64,000 bases of DNA. Origin: Bradysia coprophila (Eukaryota > Arthropoda > Insecta > Diptera > Sciaridae). Below, one piece after another: positions 1 to 8,890 of the stretch. The position numbers and the translations under genes are program-made. Below the pieces are notes generated by a model. The model was not told the origin of the DNA. It ran no database searches and saw only the letters and a list, made by a program, of their open reading frames with translations. Each line of letters begins with the position of its first letter. Position 1 is the stretch's first letter. The stretch is from assembly GCF_014529535.1 (NCBI RefSeq), contig NW_023503305.1, positions 62,001 through 126,000 on the forward strand, read 5' to 3'.

Positions 1-887
1 TTCATCGTCAATCAGCAGTCGGTTGGGGTTGTTCAGATGTTCTGAAGTGATGAAATGCCTAAGATGTTGTACAAATTGGAGGTAGCAGAGATGAAAATTG
101 CAAGAATCATTGATGAATGGTTTTTGTTCATCTAAAAGTTTTACTTCTGATGATGCGAAAATGGAGCAGAACATTCAATAGTTATTTACATGCTATATCC
201 ATCGAAAACTGTAGTTTCCATATTTCAAACCCTATTTTACCGTGTAAAATCCATTTCTGAACTTGGGAAAAAAGGTGCAATCTATTTTTTGTGTGCTTAT
301 TGACCTCAGTGTCGCCTCGGATCAACAACATTCACACAATAACTATTTTCATCTTTTCATCCGTAATGCTGGTTTAGCCTGTTACACAATGCTCAACTTA
401 AAAAAAAAAAAATTAGGACATGCCGTTGAACAATTTTTTGCTCATTATTTGTTTATTGATAAAAAATTAAAAAAACGTTCGTTAAGTGGGAACCATAGTT
501 GGGAACCGTGTACAGACAGCTGTCATCTGTTATCGACAACGACAGCAATATTAACCGAGAAGCTCTGACTAATGAGGTCTTATATAGCAAAAAGCATGTT
601 TAAAACAAATGAAGTAAAAGATTTCTGAGATCAATTTCTGAAAATCTTCGATGAAATGAAGTGATAGTTTAAATAGTAAAACTGTTAATATGCTTGCAGT
701 CTGTGACATGTTAAGTACATGATACATGATAGTAGTTACAAAATCACTTACGACTCGTATTGTCGTTTTGAAAGTAGATGAAAGAAATATAGCAGGAAGG
801 AAAATAGGACAGAACTTTGTTCATTACACAGAATTCTCGACAACAACTTGACTTTCCAACCTCTCATCCTAGTTGTTGCGTGTGTAA
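1..887. other. Non-coding stretch with dispersed-repeat fragments
   Basis: No supported exon. About 290-375 resembles the reverse complement of 20360-20450 (shared core TCGCCTCGGATCAACA), and 524-720 resembles the dispersed repeat also seen at 29.03-29.22 kb and 57.12-57.64 kb (TGTTATCGA-AACGAC core, then a GCATGTT-AAA segment and an AGTCTGT end). The open frame over 263-568 is low-complexity and lies on these repeats, so I do not treat it as a gene. Confidence 0.5.
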
Positions 888-1072
888 ATGAGTCTCTCCA
901 ACCATCGAAGAACGCTTAATTTTTACGACGAGGATGAGAATCCACGCGTGCAAAACACATTGAACGATCAATTCTCGATTTCTTTCAATGAGCTTTCATG
1001 GCAATACACTAAAGGCGTCACTCCACCAGCGGCTACCATATCTGTATTTCATGTGGTCGTATTAACATGCAG
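888..1072 (+). CDS. Candidate first coding exon of an unidentified gene
   Basis: An ATG at 888 opens 61 codons with mixed codon use and a hydrophilic N-terminus (starting MSLSNHRRTLNFYDEDENP), unlike the surrounding A/T-run translation. It ends at a good donor, CAG|GTATTT, leaving phase 2. Beyond the donor the frame turns into low-complexity sequence, as expected when reading into an intron. I do not recognise the product. One phase-compatible downstream candidate is 17505-17613, but nothing links them firmly. It could equally be chance. Low confidence. Confidence 0.22.
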
Positions 1073-2157
1073 GTATTTCTCGAAGTACTTGCATATTTTA
1101 TCACTTCCTTCTTTGGTTTTATTTTACGTACTAAAAAAGAAACGACTGATACTGATCACGACCGTGGTGATATTGCCATATAAGTTAACATCGTTACAAA
1201 TAACATATCTCTCGTTAACGAGTATCAAAGAGTAGTAAAATGGAGTTTTTGTATGCAAATTGTCTAGTTTGTTACAACAAAATAGTTCAGATAAACGGCG
1301 CCATGACTTGAACAAACATGTATCGATAGCTTCAAAAAATATTTTTTTTTTAAATATAAAAAATGAAAACGCAAGATTTTTACAAAAACTAATATCCTCA
1401 TGTTATTCGATTTTATTTGACCATCAACTGTTTCAACTGTTTAAATATTATTATAAATTTCCTTTAAACAAGCCTATTAACATATCGAAATAATAAAATT
1501 GGTAATATAATGTCCCATTTTTATGTGAAGAAATACGTGTTCTTCGGTCATTAAGATTAATGGTGCTACTCTTTGTAGATTTTTTTTCGTTATTTTTTTT
1601 CGTTAGTTGATAAGAATCGTATAAAACGCCTAATATAAATGTAAAATTGAAAACTGTCTCCATGAATATACTTCATCAAATTGATGGAAGATAAAGATTT
1701 AAAAAAATTAATTTATCATTGATTGGTTAGGCTTACCAACGTTGATTTGTTTTATTGTTGGGAAACTTTCATTATACAAGATTACCATGGACCATGAACC
1801 ATTGAACCATTAAAGTATTTTGATGAATAGGATTTTAATGAACACTAGTATGATTGGGTGACAGACTTAAAATCCAGACAATGAGAGGGGTAAATTATAT
1901 GTGCTATCCACAGCGCATTGCTAGTGATGAAGGACATTTTTTTCAATATTTTCACCTACAAAATGTTTTAAAAATCTTGATCTTACTTTTAGTCGGTTTC
2001 GCATCTGATTCTCTTTTGTCGTCGGCTATAAGACCATAGCTGATACATCATAATATATAGTTCATATGTAATGCTCAAGCTTCATAATTTGGCTAGTAGC
2101 AGTGTTTATAATAATAAATTTGTGTATGTATGTCTAGCCTTTATTTAGGCAAGATCA
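1073..2157. other. AT-rich non-coding DNA
   Basis: Homopolymer A/T runs and short chance frames only. I see no exon, RNA gene or clear repeat here. Confidence 0.5.
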
Positions 2158-2214
2158 GAGAAATGATAAGTTGGTACGCCTAAGGCCACAGGCATACTAA
2201 CTTATCATTTCTCC
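2158..2214. repeat. Short hairpin repeat (AAATGATAAGTTGGTA arms)
   Basis: Arms GAGAAATGATAAGTTGGTA and the near-complement CATACTAACTTATCATTTCTC face each other around AAGGCC. One arm with its CCACAGGCATACC edge recurs near 60370-60402, so this is a dispersed inverted-repeat element rather than an isolated palindrome. Confidence 0.65.
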
Positions 2215-2428
2215 GGACGAGATATCAATTAAACACTGTACTTTCCTCTAAGAGTATTTGCTTCTAGGCATGTTAAGCCAGTGGTTCAGACTGAACTTGT
2301 TCACGGTGCCCCTTAACAAAAATAAAGTTTTAAACAAATCGTTTTAAAAGCACTTCGATAGAGAAAAAAAAAAACATTAAAAAATATTTCGAAAATCTAA
2401 ACACAAAATCTGTGCAAATGAGTGAATC

Positions 2429-2550
2429 CAGAGCCTAATATTGAGAATGATTTCACTAAATTTCACAAAAAAAAAATTCACACACAAATTTCACTAAAGG
2501 TGAATTTTTTAGTGAAATTTTGTTGAATTTTTGTTGAGTATTAGGCCCTG
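2429..2550. repeat. Small palindromic element with CAGRGCCTAATA ends
   Basis: The left end CAGAGCCTAATATTGAG is the inverse of the right end GAGTATTAGGCCCTG. The interior alternates TTTCACTAAA and its complement. The terminal GGCCCTG sequence is shared with elements at 30.5 kb and 60.6 kb. I could not see a matching target duplication. Confidence 0.55.
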
Positions 2551-2559
2551 ATCTAACCA

Positions 2560-3550
2560 CCGTTGGTAATTGATAATAATAGATTGACAATGCATTTAAT
2601 GACGCTTACGATCCCTTCCTCTCTTAAAATATTTATTAGTCGAATTATTTTTCGGAACACCACATCTACATTGTGAGCTATTTTATGTAAAATACCTATA
2701 GCTTACAGAGTTTCGGTAATCCTTTTAGTTGAATATTTTTTACAAACTTTTCACTTGACTTAATTTCAAATTGTTAGTATGTATGTCTCGCGTATACCAA
2801 TTGATGTTCAGAGATAATATAACTTGGCTGTTGCATTTGTTCAAAGTTGATCGTTTTCGTTGTATGTTGGAACCATATCAAACGAAATGGTTGAAAGTGT
2901 CGTTGAGGTATTCAATAATATCTCGGGTTGTAGTTCTACTCGGAACAGTCGGAAAATATGTTCGGAAAGTCACACGCACAAAACAACATTTTTCTTTCGG
3001 TAGATTAAACTAATTCAGTTTGACTAATAACGTTGGTAATAACCTTTTACATCATAATCAACCTGCAGTACCTCAATCTGTAACATTTTCGAAGCTATTA
3101 CAATATACTAGCACTGTTTCCCGGCCTTCGGCCGGGTCGTGCTGTACCCAGGAGTGAAGTTTCGTTTTGTATTATGTTTTCTGAATAGAGTATACCCTAC
3201 CCAGCCTCTAAAACTAATGATGGCACTCTGGAGTACCCCATTCATAATTATTTCAACACAGACTTATTTTACCGGAAATGTCCACTCATTTGAATAAGAG
3301 CATTTCAGATAAAATGTCGTTCATTCAAATTAAAGGCCGAAATAATTTTGTATTTATAGTGTCAGTTGTGACCAGCTTCACAACGAAAATGTCAGCAATG
3401 TTTGTCAAGTTCAATGACAACACATTTTTTCTATATTTTTCGCGAATTTCTATACAGTCAGAATTTTTTGTTTTTGGTACAAATATTGCTTATCAGCTGA
3501 AATTCAGCTGGAGTTTAATGTTTACACAAGAAGTTTTTTATGTATTGTGA
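2560..3550. other. Non-coding DNA with a GC-rich hairpin at 3121-3137
   Basis: The only notable item is CCCGGCCTTCGGCCGGG at 3121-3137, a perfect 7-bp-stem hairpin in AT-rich surroundings, preceded by TACTAGCACTG. Related CTAGT...GGC...CTGGAAAC sequences occur near 25.15 kb and 27.19 kb and suggest a dispersed repeat end. The 80-codon frame at 2771-3013 has no recognisable domain. Confidence 0.45.
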
Positions 3551-3964
3551 GCAAATAAGAATCAATAGATTTTGAAGGAAAGCAATGTGTCATACGTGAT
3601 ATGTCATTGCATGCCATTGACATACGAACACTGGAAAGGATATTCAAAGCCCAAAATTCGAAAATTATAATCAGTAATAAAAATGATAACATTGAATATG
3701 TACGGAACGGTTTCTTTAGATAACGCATACTTAATATTTAGAATTTTTCCAAGTTTGTATCACTAATATCAAATACGGTTAGCATCGTTCAGTTTTTGAC
3801 GCTAATTTTTCATCCAGATGAGGTCCAGCTAGAGATCGAAAACAACTTTTTCTCAGTCGAATATGAAAAATATTGTTCGTACCACGGACCAAAAGTCTTT
3901 TTTAGCGTATTCGATTCCAGAAAACCTCTCACACGCTAAAAAAGACTTTTGGTCCTATGTACGA

Positions 3965-5290
3965 AATATACTATTTCGACGGAAAACATATTTTCGATGG
4001 AAAACATCTTTTCGATAGAAAACATCTTTTTGATGAAGAGCATCTTTTCGATAGAAAAGACGTTTTAGTTCGAAAAGTTCTTTTCAATGGAAAACAGCTT
4101 TTCGATCGAAAACATCTTTCCGATGGAAAACATCTGTTCGGTTGAAAATCTCTTTTCGATGGAAAACAACTTTTCGATGGAAAACAACTTTTCGATGGAA
4201 AACAGCTTTTCGATGGAAAACATTGTTTCTATGGAAAACTTCTTTTCGATGAAAAACATCTGTTCGATTGAAAACATCTTTTCGATGGAAAACAACTTTT
4301 CGATGGAAAACAGCTTTTCGATGGAAAACATTGTTTCTATGGAAAACATCTTTTCGATGGAAAACAACTTTTCGATGGAAAACTACTTTTCGATGGAAAA
4401 CGTCTTTTCGATGGAAAACAACTTTTCGATGGAAAACAGCTTTTCGATGGAAAACATTGTTTCTATGGAAAACATCTTTTCGATGGAAAACAACTTTTCG
4501 ATGGAAAACTACTTTTCGATGGAAAACGTCTTTTCGATGGAAAACATCTTTTCGTTGGAAAACATCTTTTCGATGGAAAACATCTTTTCGATGGAAAACA
4601 ACTTTTCGATGGAAAACAGCTTTTCGATGGAAAACATTGTTTCTATGGAAAACATCTTTTCGATGGAAAACATCTTTTCGATGGAAAACATCTTTTCGAT
4701 GGAAAACATCTTTTCGATGGAAAACTACTTTTCGATGGAAAACATCTGTTCGATGGAAAACATCTTTTCGATAGAAAACTACTTTTCGAAAGAAAACAAC
4801 TTTTCGATGGAAAACGTCTTTTCGATGGAAAACTACTTTTCGAAAGAAAACAACTTTTCGATGGAAAACGTCTTTTCGATGGAAAACGTCTTTTCGATGG
4901 AAAACGTCTTTTCGATGGAAAACGTCTTTTCGATGGAAAACATTGTTTCTATGGAAAACTACTTTTCGATGGAAAACGTCTTTTCGATGGAAAACATCTT
5001 TTCGATGGAAAACATCTTTTCGATGGAAAACATCTTTTCTATGGAAAACATTGTTTCTATGGAAAACATCTTTTCGATGGAAAACAACTTTTCGATGGAA
5101 AACATCTGTTCGATGGAAAACATCTGTTCGATGGAAAACATCTTTTCGGTGGAAAACATCTTTTCGATGGAAAACATCTGTTCGATTGAAAACATCTTTT
5201 CGATAGAAAACATCTCTTTGATTGCAAACATCTTTTCGATCGAAATCATTTTTTCGATGGAAAACTTCTTTTCAATCGAAAAATTATTTT
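3965..5290. repeat. 18-bp minisatellite, about 70 units
   Basis: The tandem unit is TTTTCGATGGAAAACATC with variants at the last three bases (ATC, AAC, AGC, TAC, GTC) and a distinct variant unit containing TTGTTTCTATGGAAAAC. Variants recur in blocks: for example the order N, S, IV, I, N, Y, V in the translated frame appears at least twice in 4280-4540. This shows higher-order duplication. Units degrade at both edges (3965-4080 and 5200-5290). Confidence 0.92.
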
Positions 5291-5475
5291 CAACAGGAAA
5301 TTTTCCTAATTTAGGCAAATTCTTTGAACTTTATATGGAATTCCATATTTTTCGATTTTTTAAATTTTGCCGCGTTTTGAATCTACCTTCTAGTGTTAAT
5401 ATGTCCATGGCATTCAATGTCATTTATGACATCAAACTTCTCATTGGTTCTTACTTTCCCTTTGAATTTCGATGA
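4087..5475 (+). CDS. 462-codon repeat ORF (FSMENx)n, coding status doubtful
   Basis: Because the repeat unit is 18 bp, a multiple of three, one frame reads a six-residue repeat FSMEN-I/N/S/Y/V for about 400 residues, then a non-repeat tail of roughly 55 residues rich in Phe and Leu. The other plus frame (repeat FRWKTS) and a minus frame (repeat MFSIEK) are also open over long stretches. The array therefore explains the openness without selection on protein. No signal peptide, known domain, promoter or splice signal supports expression. I list it only because it is the longest uninterrupted ATG frame in the left half of the window. Confidence 0.15.
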   Translation: MENSFSIENIFPMENICSVENLFSMENNFSMENNFSMENSFSMENIVSMENFFSMKNICSIENIFSMENNFSMENSFSMENIVSMENIFSMENNFSMENYFSMENVFSMENNFSMENSFSMENIVSMENIFSMENNFSMENYFSMENVFSMENIFSLENIFSMENIFSMENNFSMENSFSMENIVSMENIFSMENIFSMENIFSMENIFSMENYFSMENICSMENIFSIENYFSKENNFSMENVFSMENYFSKENNFSMENVFSMENVFSMENVFSMENVFSMENIVSMENYFSMENVFSMENIFSMENIFSMENIFSMENIVSMENIFSMENNFSMENICSMENICSMENIFSVENIFSMENICSIENIFSIENISLIANIFSIEIIFSMENFFSIEKLFSTGNFPNLGKFFELYMEFHIFRFFKFCRVLNLPSSVNMSMAFNVIYDIKLLIGSYFPFEFR

Positions 5476-5699
5476 TTCGATTATCTGTTTACAACACATA
5501 CACAGCTTTTGTTGTGCAGGGATTGAAACCAGCTGGTGCAAATCATGATCCAAAATTAAAAGATGCCAATTGTAACTTAATTAGCACGTAACTTATAACA
5601 AAGAGTCTTCAGGCCCTTAAATTCATGGTATAAATCAATAACTTTCAGAAAAAAATTTTGACTGTGATAATATTTTGAAGAATTTGCCACAACTTCTGT

Positions 5700-6440
5700 T
5701 TAGGACACTAATTAGGGTACATATGGAATTGTATTCTAATGGCTGAGTATTACACGAAATATTACTATTTTTCGACAAAAAAAATTGAGAACTTAATACT
5801 CTATGTGGAATTCGGTTGGAGGCAAACACATATTTCTAGAATTTGTAGAACAAAAAATCTTTCCGGTTTCTAACTTTTTGCACCAGCACGTAAAGCATTG
5901 TACGTTCATGTAGGAGAAATGTCTTCATCTTCGAGAGATATCATATCCCACGCCTTCGGTCAACGAATGCGTTTCCGCTCCATATGTGAGCACGGAAAGG
6001 GCACATGACCTCAAAATTTACGTTTCAAATTATTATTTCTTCTGTTTTTGAAGATTAGCCTGGGTCGTCCGAACACTGCCTAAGCAAGACCAGTTCTTTG
6101 TTTGATTTCTACAGTTTTTGTCTGCTCCTAAATTCAGTTTATGACCTCGATATACACAGCTGTCGACTCGTTTGATGACAGTGTAAACAATTTTAGTTTT
6201 TCATCTTCAGACCTACTTTGCTTGACTCTTCATTTGTTGTTGTAACATTACTTATGCTTGAGCTAAGTCAGCTGATATCAGGATGAAACGGAGATGACTA
6301 AAGAACTCTCCATTTATCTTAATTCTCATTTCACTCTAATCCACCTTCTTAAAAACACCCCAAAATCGACTTGAATAACAAATTATGAATTATTTCGTGC
6401 TCTTGTGAAGTTTTATAAGTGAAATAGCATTTTTCTACAC
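5700..6440. other. Non-coding DNA, nothing recognised
   Basis: Mixed-composition DNA without exon-like frames or clear repeats. Confidence 0.4.
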
Positions 6441-6486
6441 ATATCTCACTCCACTCCACATTCGTCTGATGAGTCCAAAATAGTGA

Positions 6487-6800
6487 TTAAGTGGAATTGA
6501 AAATTTTTTGAGAGTCTACGAATATCATTACTTTTGCAATCTTGTCTTCGTTGCTTTTCTGAATAAGCGTTCTCATCACCTGCAAATGGTCGTTTGTGCT
6601 GAGCCCAGATCTAAAACCAGCTTGTTCGACAGTTTGATAGAAGTATAGCTTTCCGATGTTCATCTTCGTAATGATTTTCATGAACAGCTTGTAGAGAGAG
6701 TGTGTGATCATCGCATTTTCGCATGATTCTGGAATATCCACTTTCAGACTCTCTTATCAATTTTGTCGTGATTTTAAGAAGTTTTATACATGAATTATAC
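6487..6800 (-). pseudogene. Degenerate LINE reverse-transcriptase fragment
   Basis: The minus frame at 6741-6487 reads LYKLFMKIITKMN, then VEQAGFRSGLSTNDHLQ, then KVMIFVDSQKIFNST. This is the arrangement of non-LTR reverse transcriptases: the EQAGFR-G-ST-DH block followed by FVD-KAFDS, which carries the first catalytic aspartate. A second minus frame covers 6611-6802, indicating frameshift decay. There is no endonuclease, no second catalytic motif and no 3' tail, so it is a short dead piece. The assignment to non-LTR elements rests on family knowledge; the clade is not resolved. Confidence 0.75.
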
Positions 6801-6914
6801 ATGATGTAACGTTTTCTTACGCTTCGGATTTTTTGAGTCCCTTGAGTCCACCCTACATTCGTCTAATGAGTCAAATATCCACCATGTGGCTAGGTTTCTC
6901 GAAATCTATAAATA

Positions 6915-7115
6915 TCACTTATTGAGATTTTTACTATTCAGCAAACTTTTCACGTAATTTTCCTGTTTCTCCCTGTATGACACCTCAGAGAAAGAAAATG
7001 TCGTACGCAATTCTGTCAGATGTTCGTTTAATGGATCCAATATTTGCCATGTTTCCACTGAATCAAAAATCTTTTTGGAGTATATATCAAGAAAATGACA
7101 ATCTTTCATTCATGT
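6915..7115 (-). pseudogene. Second LINE RT fragment (FDSVETW block)
   Basis: The minus frame reads YSKKIFDSVETWQILDPL, equivalent to the DYEKAFDSVETW-LDAL segment immediately after the catalytic FVD in many insect LINEs. On the minus strand it lies upstream of the 6487-6800 fragment although it should follow it, so the two come from different copies or from a rearrangement. CATTCGTCTRATGAGTC occurs just beyond each fragment (near 6460 and 6853), consistent with a duplicated segment. Confidence 0.6.
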
Positions 7116-7209
7116 GTGTTGGGTATTGTTTCTTTGCTCAATGTAATGATAGTGGTGATAAATTATGGTAGTTGGTGGACAACAGCGTCATAACGCAAAA
7201 CAGAAAAAA

Positions 7210-7672
7210 CCGTCATATATATATTGAAAAACGGCCTCGGAGCGCCGACCAAATTATCCATCGGAGGTCCATTTTGAAAAACTGCCTTGTAGCGTTGACT
7301 AAATGATCCGTCAGAGTTCAATTTTGAAAAACGGCCTTGTAGCATCGACCAAATAATCCGTCGGAGGTCGATTTTGAAAAATTGCCTCGGAGCGCCGGCC
7401 AAATGATCCGTCGGAGTTCGATTTTGAAAAACGGCCTCAGAGCGTTGATCGCATGATCCGTTGAAAGTCGATTTCGAAAAACGGCCTCAGAGCGTTGACC
7501 GCATGATCCGTCTGAGGTCGATTTTGAAAAACGGCCTCGGAGAGCCGACCAATTGATACGTCAGAGGTCGATTTTGAAAAACGGCCTCGGAGCGCCGAAC
7601 AAATGATTCGTCGGAGGTCGATTTTGAAAAACGGCTTCGGAGCGCCGACCAAATGATCCGTTGGAGGCCTCT
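7210..7672. repeat. 50-bp tandem repeat, about 9 copies
   Basis: The consensus unit contains GACCAAATGATCCGTCGGAG followed by TCGATTTTGAAAAACGGCCT and CGGAGCGCC, 50 bp in all. The repeats are clearly related but diverged by substitutions such as GAGGTC/GAGTTC and CTCGG/CTTGT. The array is GC-richer than its neighbourhood. Reading frames across it on the minus strand are by-products. Confidence 0.9.
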
Positions 7673-7815
7673 GAGCTCCGAGGTGCCCCGTGGTGCCACG
7701 TGGTGCCCCGTGGTGCCACGTGGTGCCCCGTGGTGCTCCGAGGTGCCCCGTCGTGCTCCGAGGTGCCCCGAGGTGCTCCGAGGTGCGCCGAGGGGCGTCG
7801 TAGTGCGCCGACGTT
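7673..7815. repeat. 10-bp GC-rich tandem repeat
   Basis: Directly follows the 50-bp array. The units are GTGGTGCCCC/GTGGTGCCAC passing into GAGGTGCTCC and GAGGTGCGCC, about 13 copies. It is strikingly GC-rich for this window. The open plus frame here (7661-7855) is a translation of the repeat. Confidence 0.88.
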
Positions 7816-7864
7816 GGGTTTTATATGTATAAAAATTCGAAAGAGGTGGATTTGAGCTAGGAAG

Positions 7865-7980
7865 CGTTCACAAATGACGTCACGTTATTTTACGGAATTT
7901 TCATTACCTCTTCTCCCCTCAGCACACATTCCGTCACGTTTTGTTGAACTACTTTTAACGCCGTGACATCATTTGTGAAC
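7865..7980. repeat. MITE with GTTCACAAATGACGTCAC ends
   Basis: The left end GTTCACAAATGACGTCACG is inverted at the right end as CGCCGTGACATCATTTGTGAAC, with a second internal inverted match around CCGTCACGTT/CACGTTATTTTACGG. A short non-autonomous inverted-repeat element; no coding capacity. Flanking duplication not clear. Confidence 0.65.
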
Positions 7981-8771
7981 AGTCTCTAATCTACCTAATT
8001 TCGAAAGTTAGTATGGACACGGCAACGGCAACATCATCTTGCCTTTGGATAAGAGAACACTATCCGTCAATTAGAATTCCTGAGAAGCCAAATTACCAGC
8101 TGACGAAAACGTTGGGTATAAAATCTTTTCTAGTTTTCAATAATAACAATAAAATATTGACGGGTACAACGTTGTACTGTGCAGTGCATACTTAAAAATA
8201 TGAAACAGAAAATGCATTCAGCCTATAAAGTATACCCATCAAACACTTTAATAGTCGATAATATGTACAACATAATCCCAATGGATATAATAGACCTTTG
8301 TAAAGACCGGTAAAACATTCCCTTTACAAATCCAGCTGTTCCAAGATCGTTATCACTTTTTTATTTATTTTTGCTTTGCATCAAAGATTTTTCCTCTTTC
8401 ATTCGCAATGAAAAGAAAAGTTCAATTACACGTAAAAAAGGTATAAAATTTCAGATTTCGAAAAAATTAATCTCCTTAATATCCGTCTGTACAACGCATT
8501 CGAAATCCTCGTCTCGTATTCACCAATGTCAATACAATTTCTTAACATGAGCGAAAAAAAGAAGGCCATCAAACTCGCGTTCAGATCTGTAACATGTTCT
8601 TCTTTCTTGATTATATTTTTATATCGAATTCGCACATACGTTAGGCATGGACTTTTTTTTTGATTGTCAATAATGAAAAGTCCGTCTTGCCAGCTGCAAA
8701 ATTTAAATGTAAAACTTAAATTAAAATGAACGAGTTTGTTTGTTCCGGAAAGGCTTTTTTTCGGATAAAAT

Positions 8772-8890
8772 CAACGCACTTCAAGCAAAAGTGATCAGCT
8801 GCAGAAACTACTCTATTTTACATGAAAATGTTTTTTACAGTTGTGTGACATTGCTCTATTTAGAGTACCGCTCATGCTTGAAGTGCGTTG
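8772..8890. mobile_element. MITE-2 copy, TIR CAACGCACTTCAAGC, 7-bp TSD
   Basis: Ends CAACGCACTTCAAGCAAAAG and its complement ending CTTGAAGTGCGTTG enclose 119 bp. The flanks read ATAAAAT immediately before and immediately after, an exact 7-bp target duplication. A second copy lies at 47426-47587. The interior is AT-rich and non-coding. Confidence 0.9.

Larger units (their letters stand above)
3555..5480. mobile_element. Putative foldback-like element carrying the 18-bp array
   Basis: Sequence at about 5370-5470 on the plus strand matches, imperfectly, the reverse complement of about 3560-3660. Both contain TTTTGAAT, then AGTGTT, then TATGTC-ATGGCAT-CAATG in the same order. The diverged inverted arms thus flank the minisatellite, an arrangement resembling Foldback elements. 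A separate hairpin (ACCAAAAGTCTTTTTTAGCG and its complement) lies at 3888-3950. Exact ends and target duplications are not visible, and the Foldback comparison is inference. Confidence 0.4.

Noticed and set aside
4268..4774. 168-codon plus frame reading FRWKTS repeats
   Set aside because: It is a second reading of the same 18-bp array; the period is divisible by three so several frames stay open automatically.
4000..5290. CRISPR array
   Set aside because: The units are contiguous with no spacers; it is a minisatellite in a eukaryotic genome.
7661..7855. 64-codon frame rich in Gly, Ala, Pro and Val
   Set aside because: Pure translation of the 10-bp GC-rich repeat.
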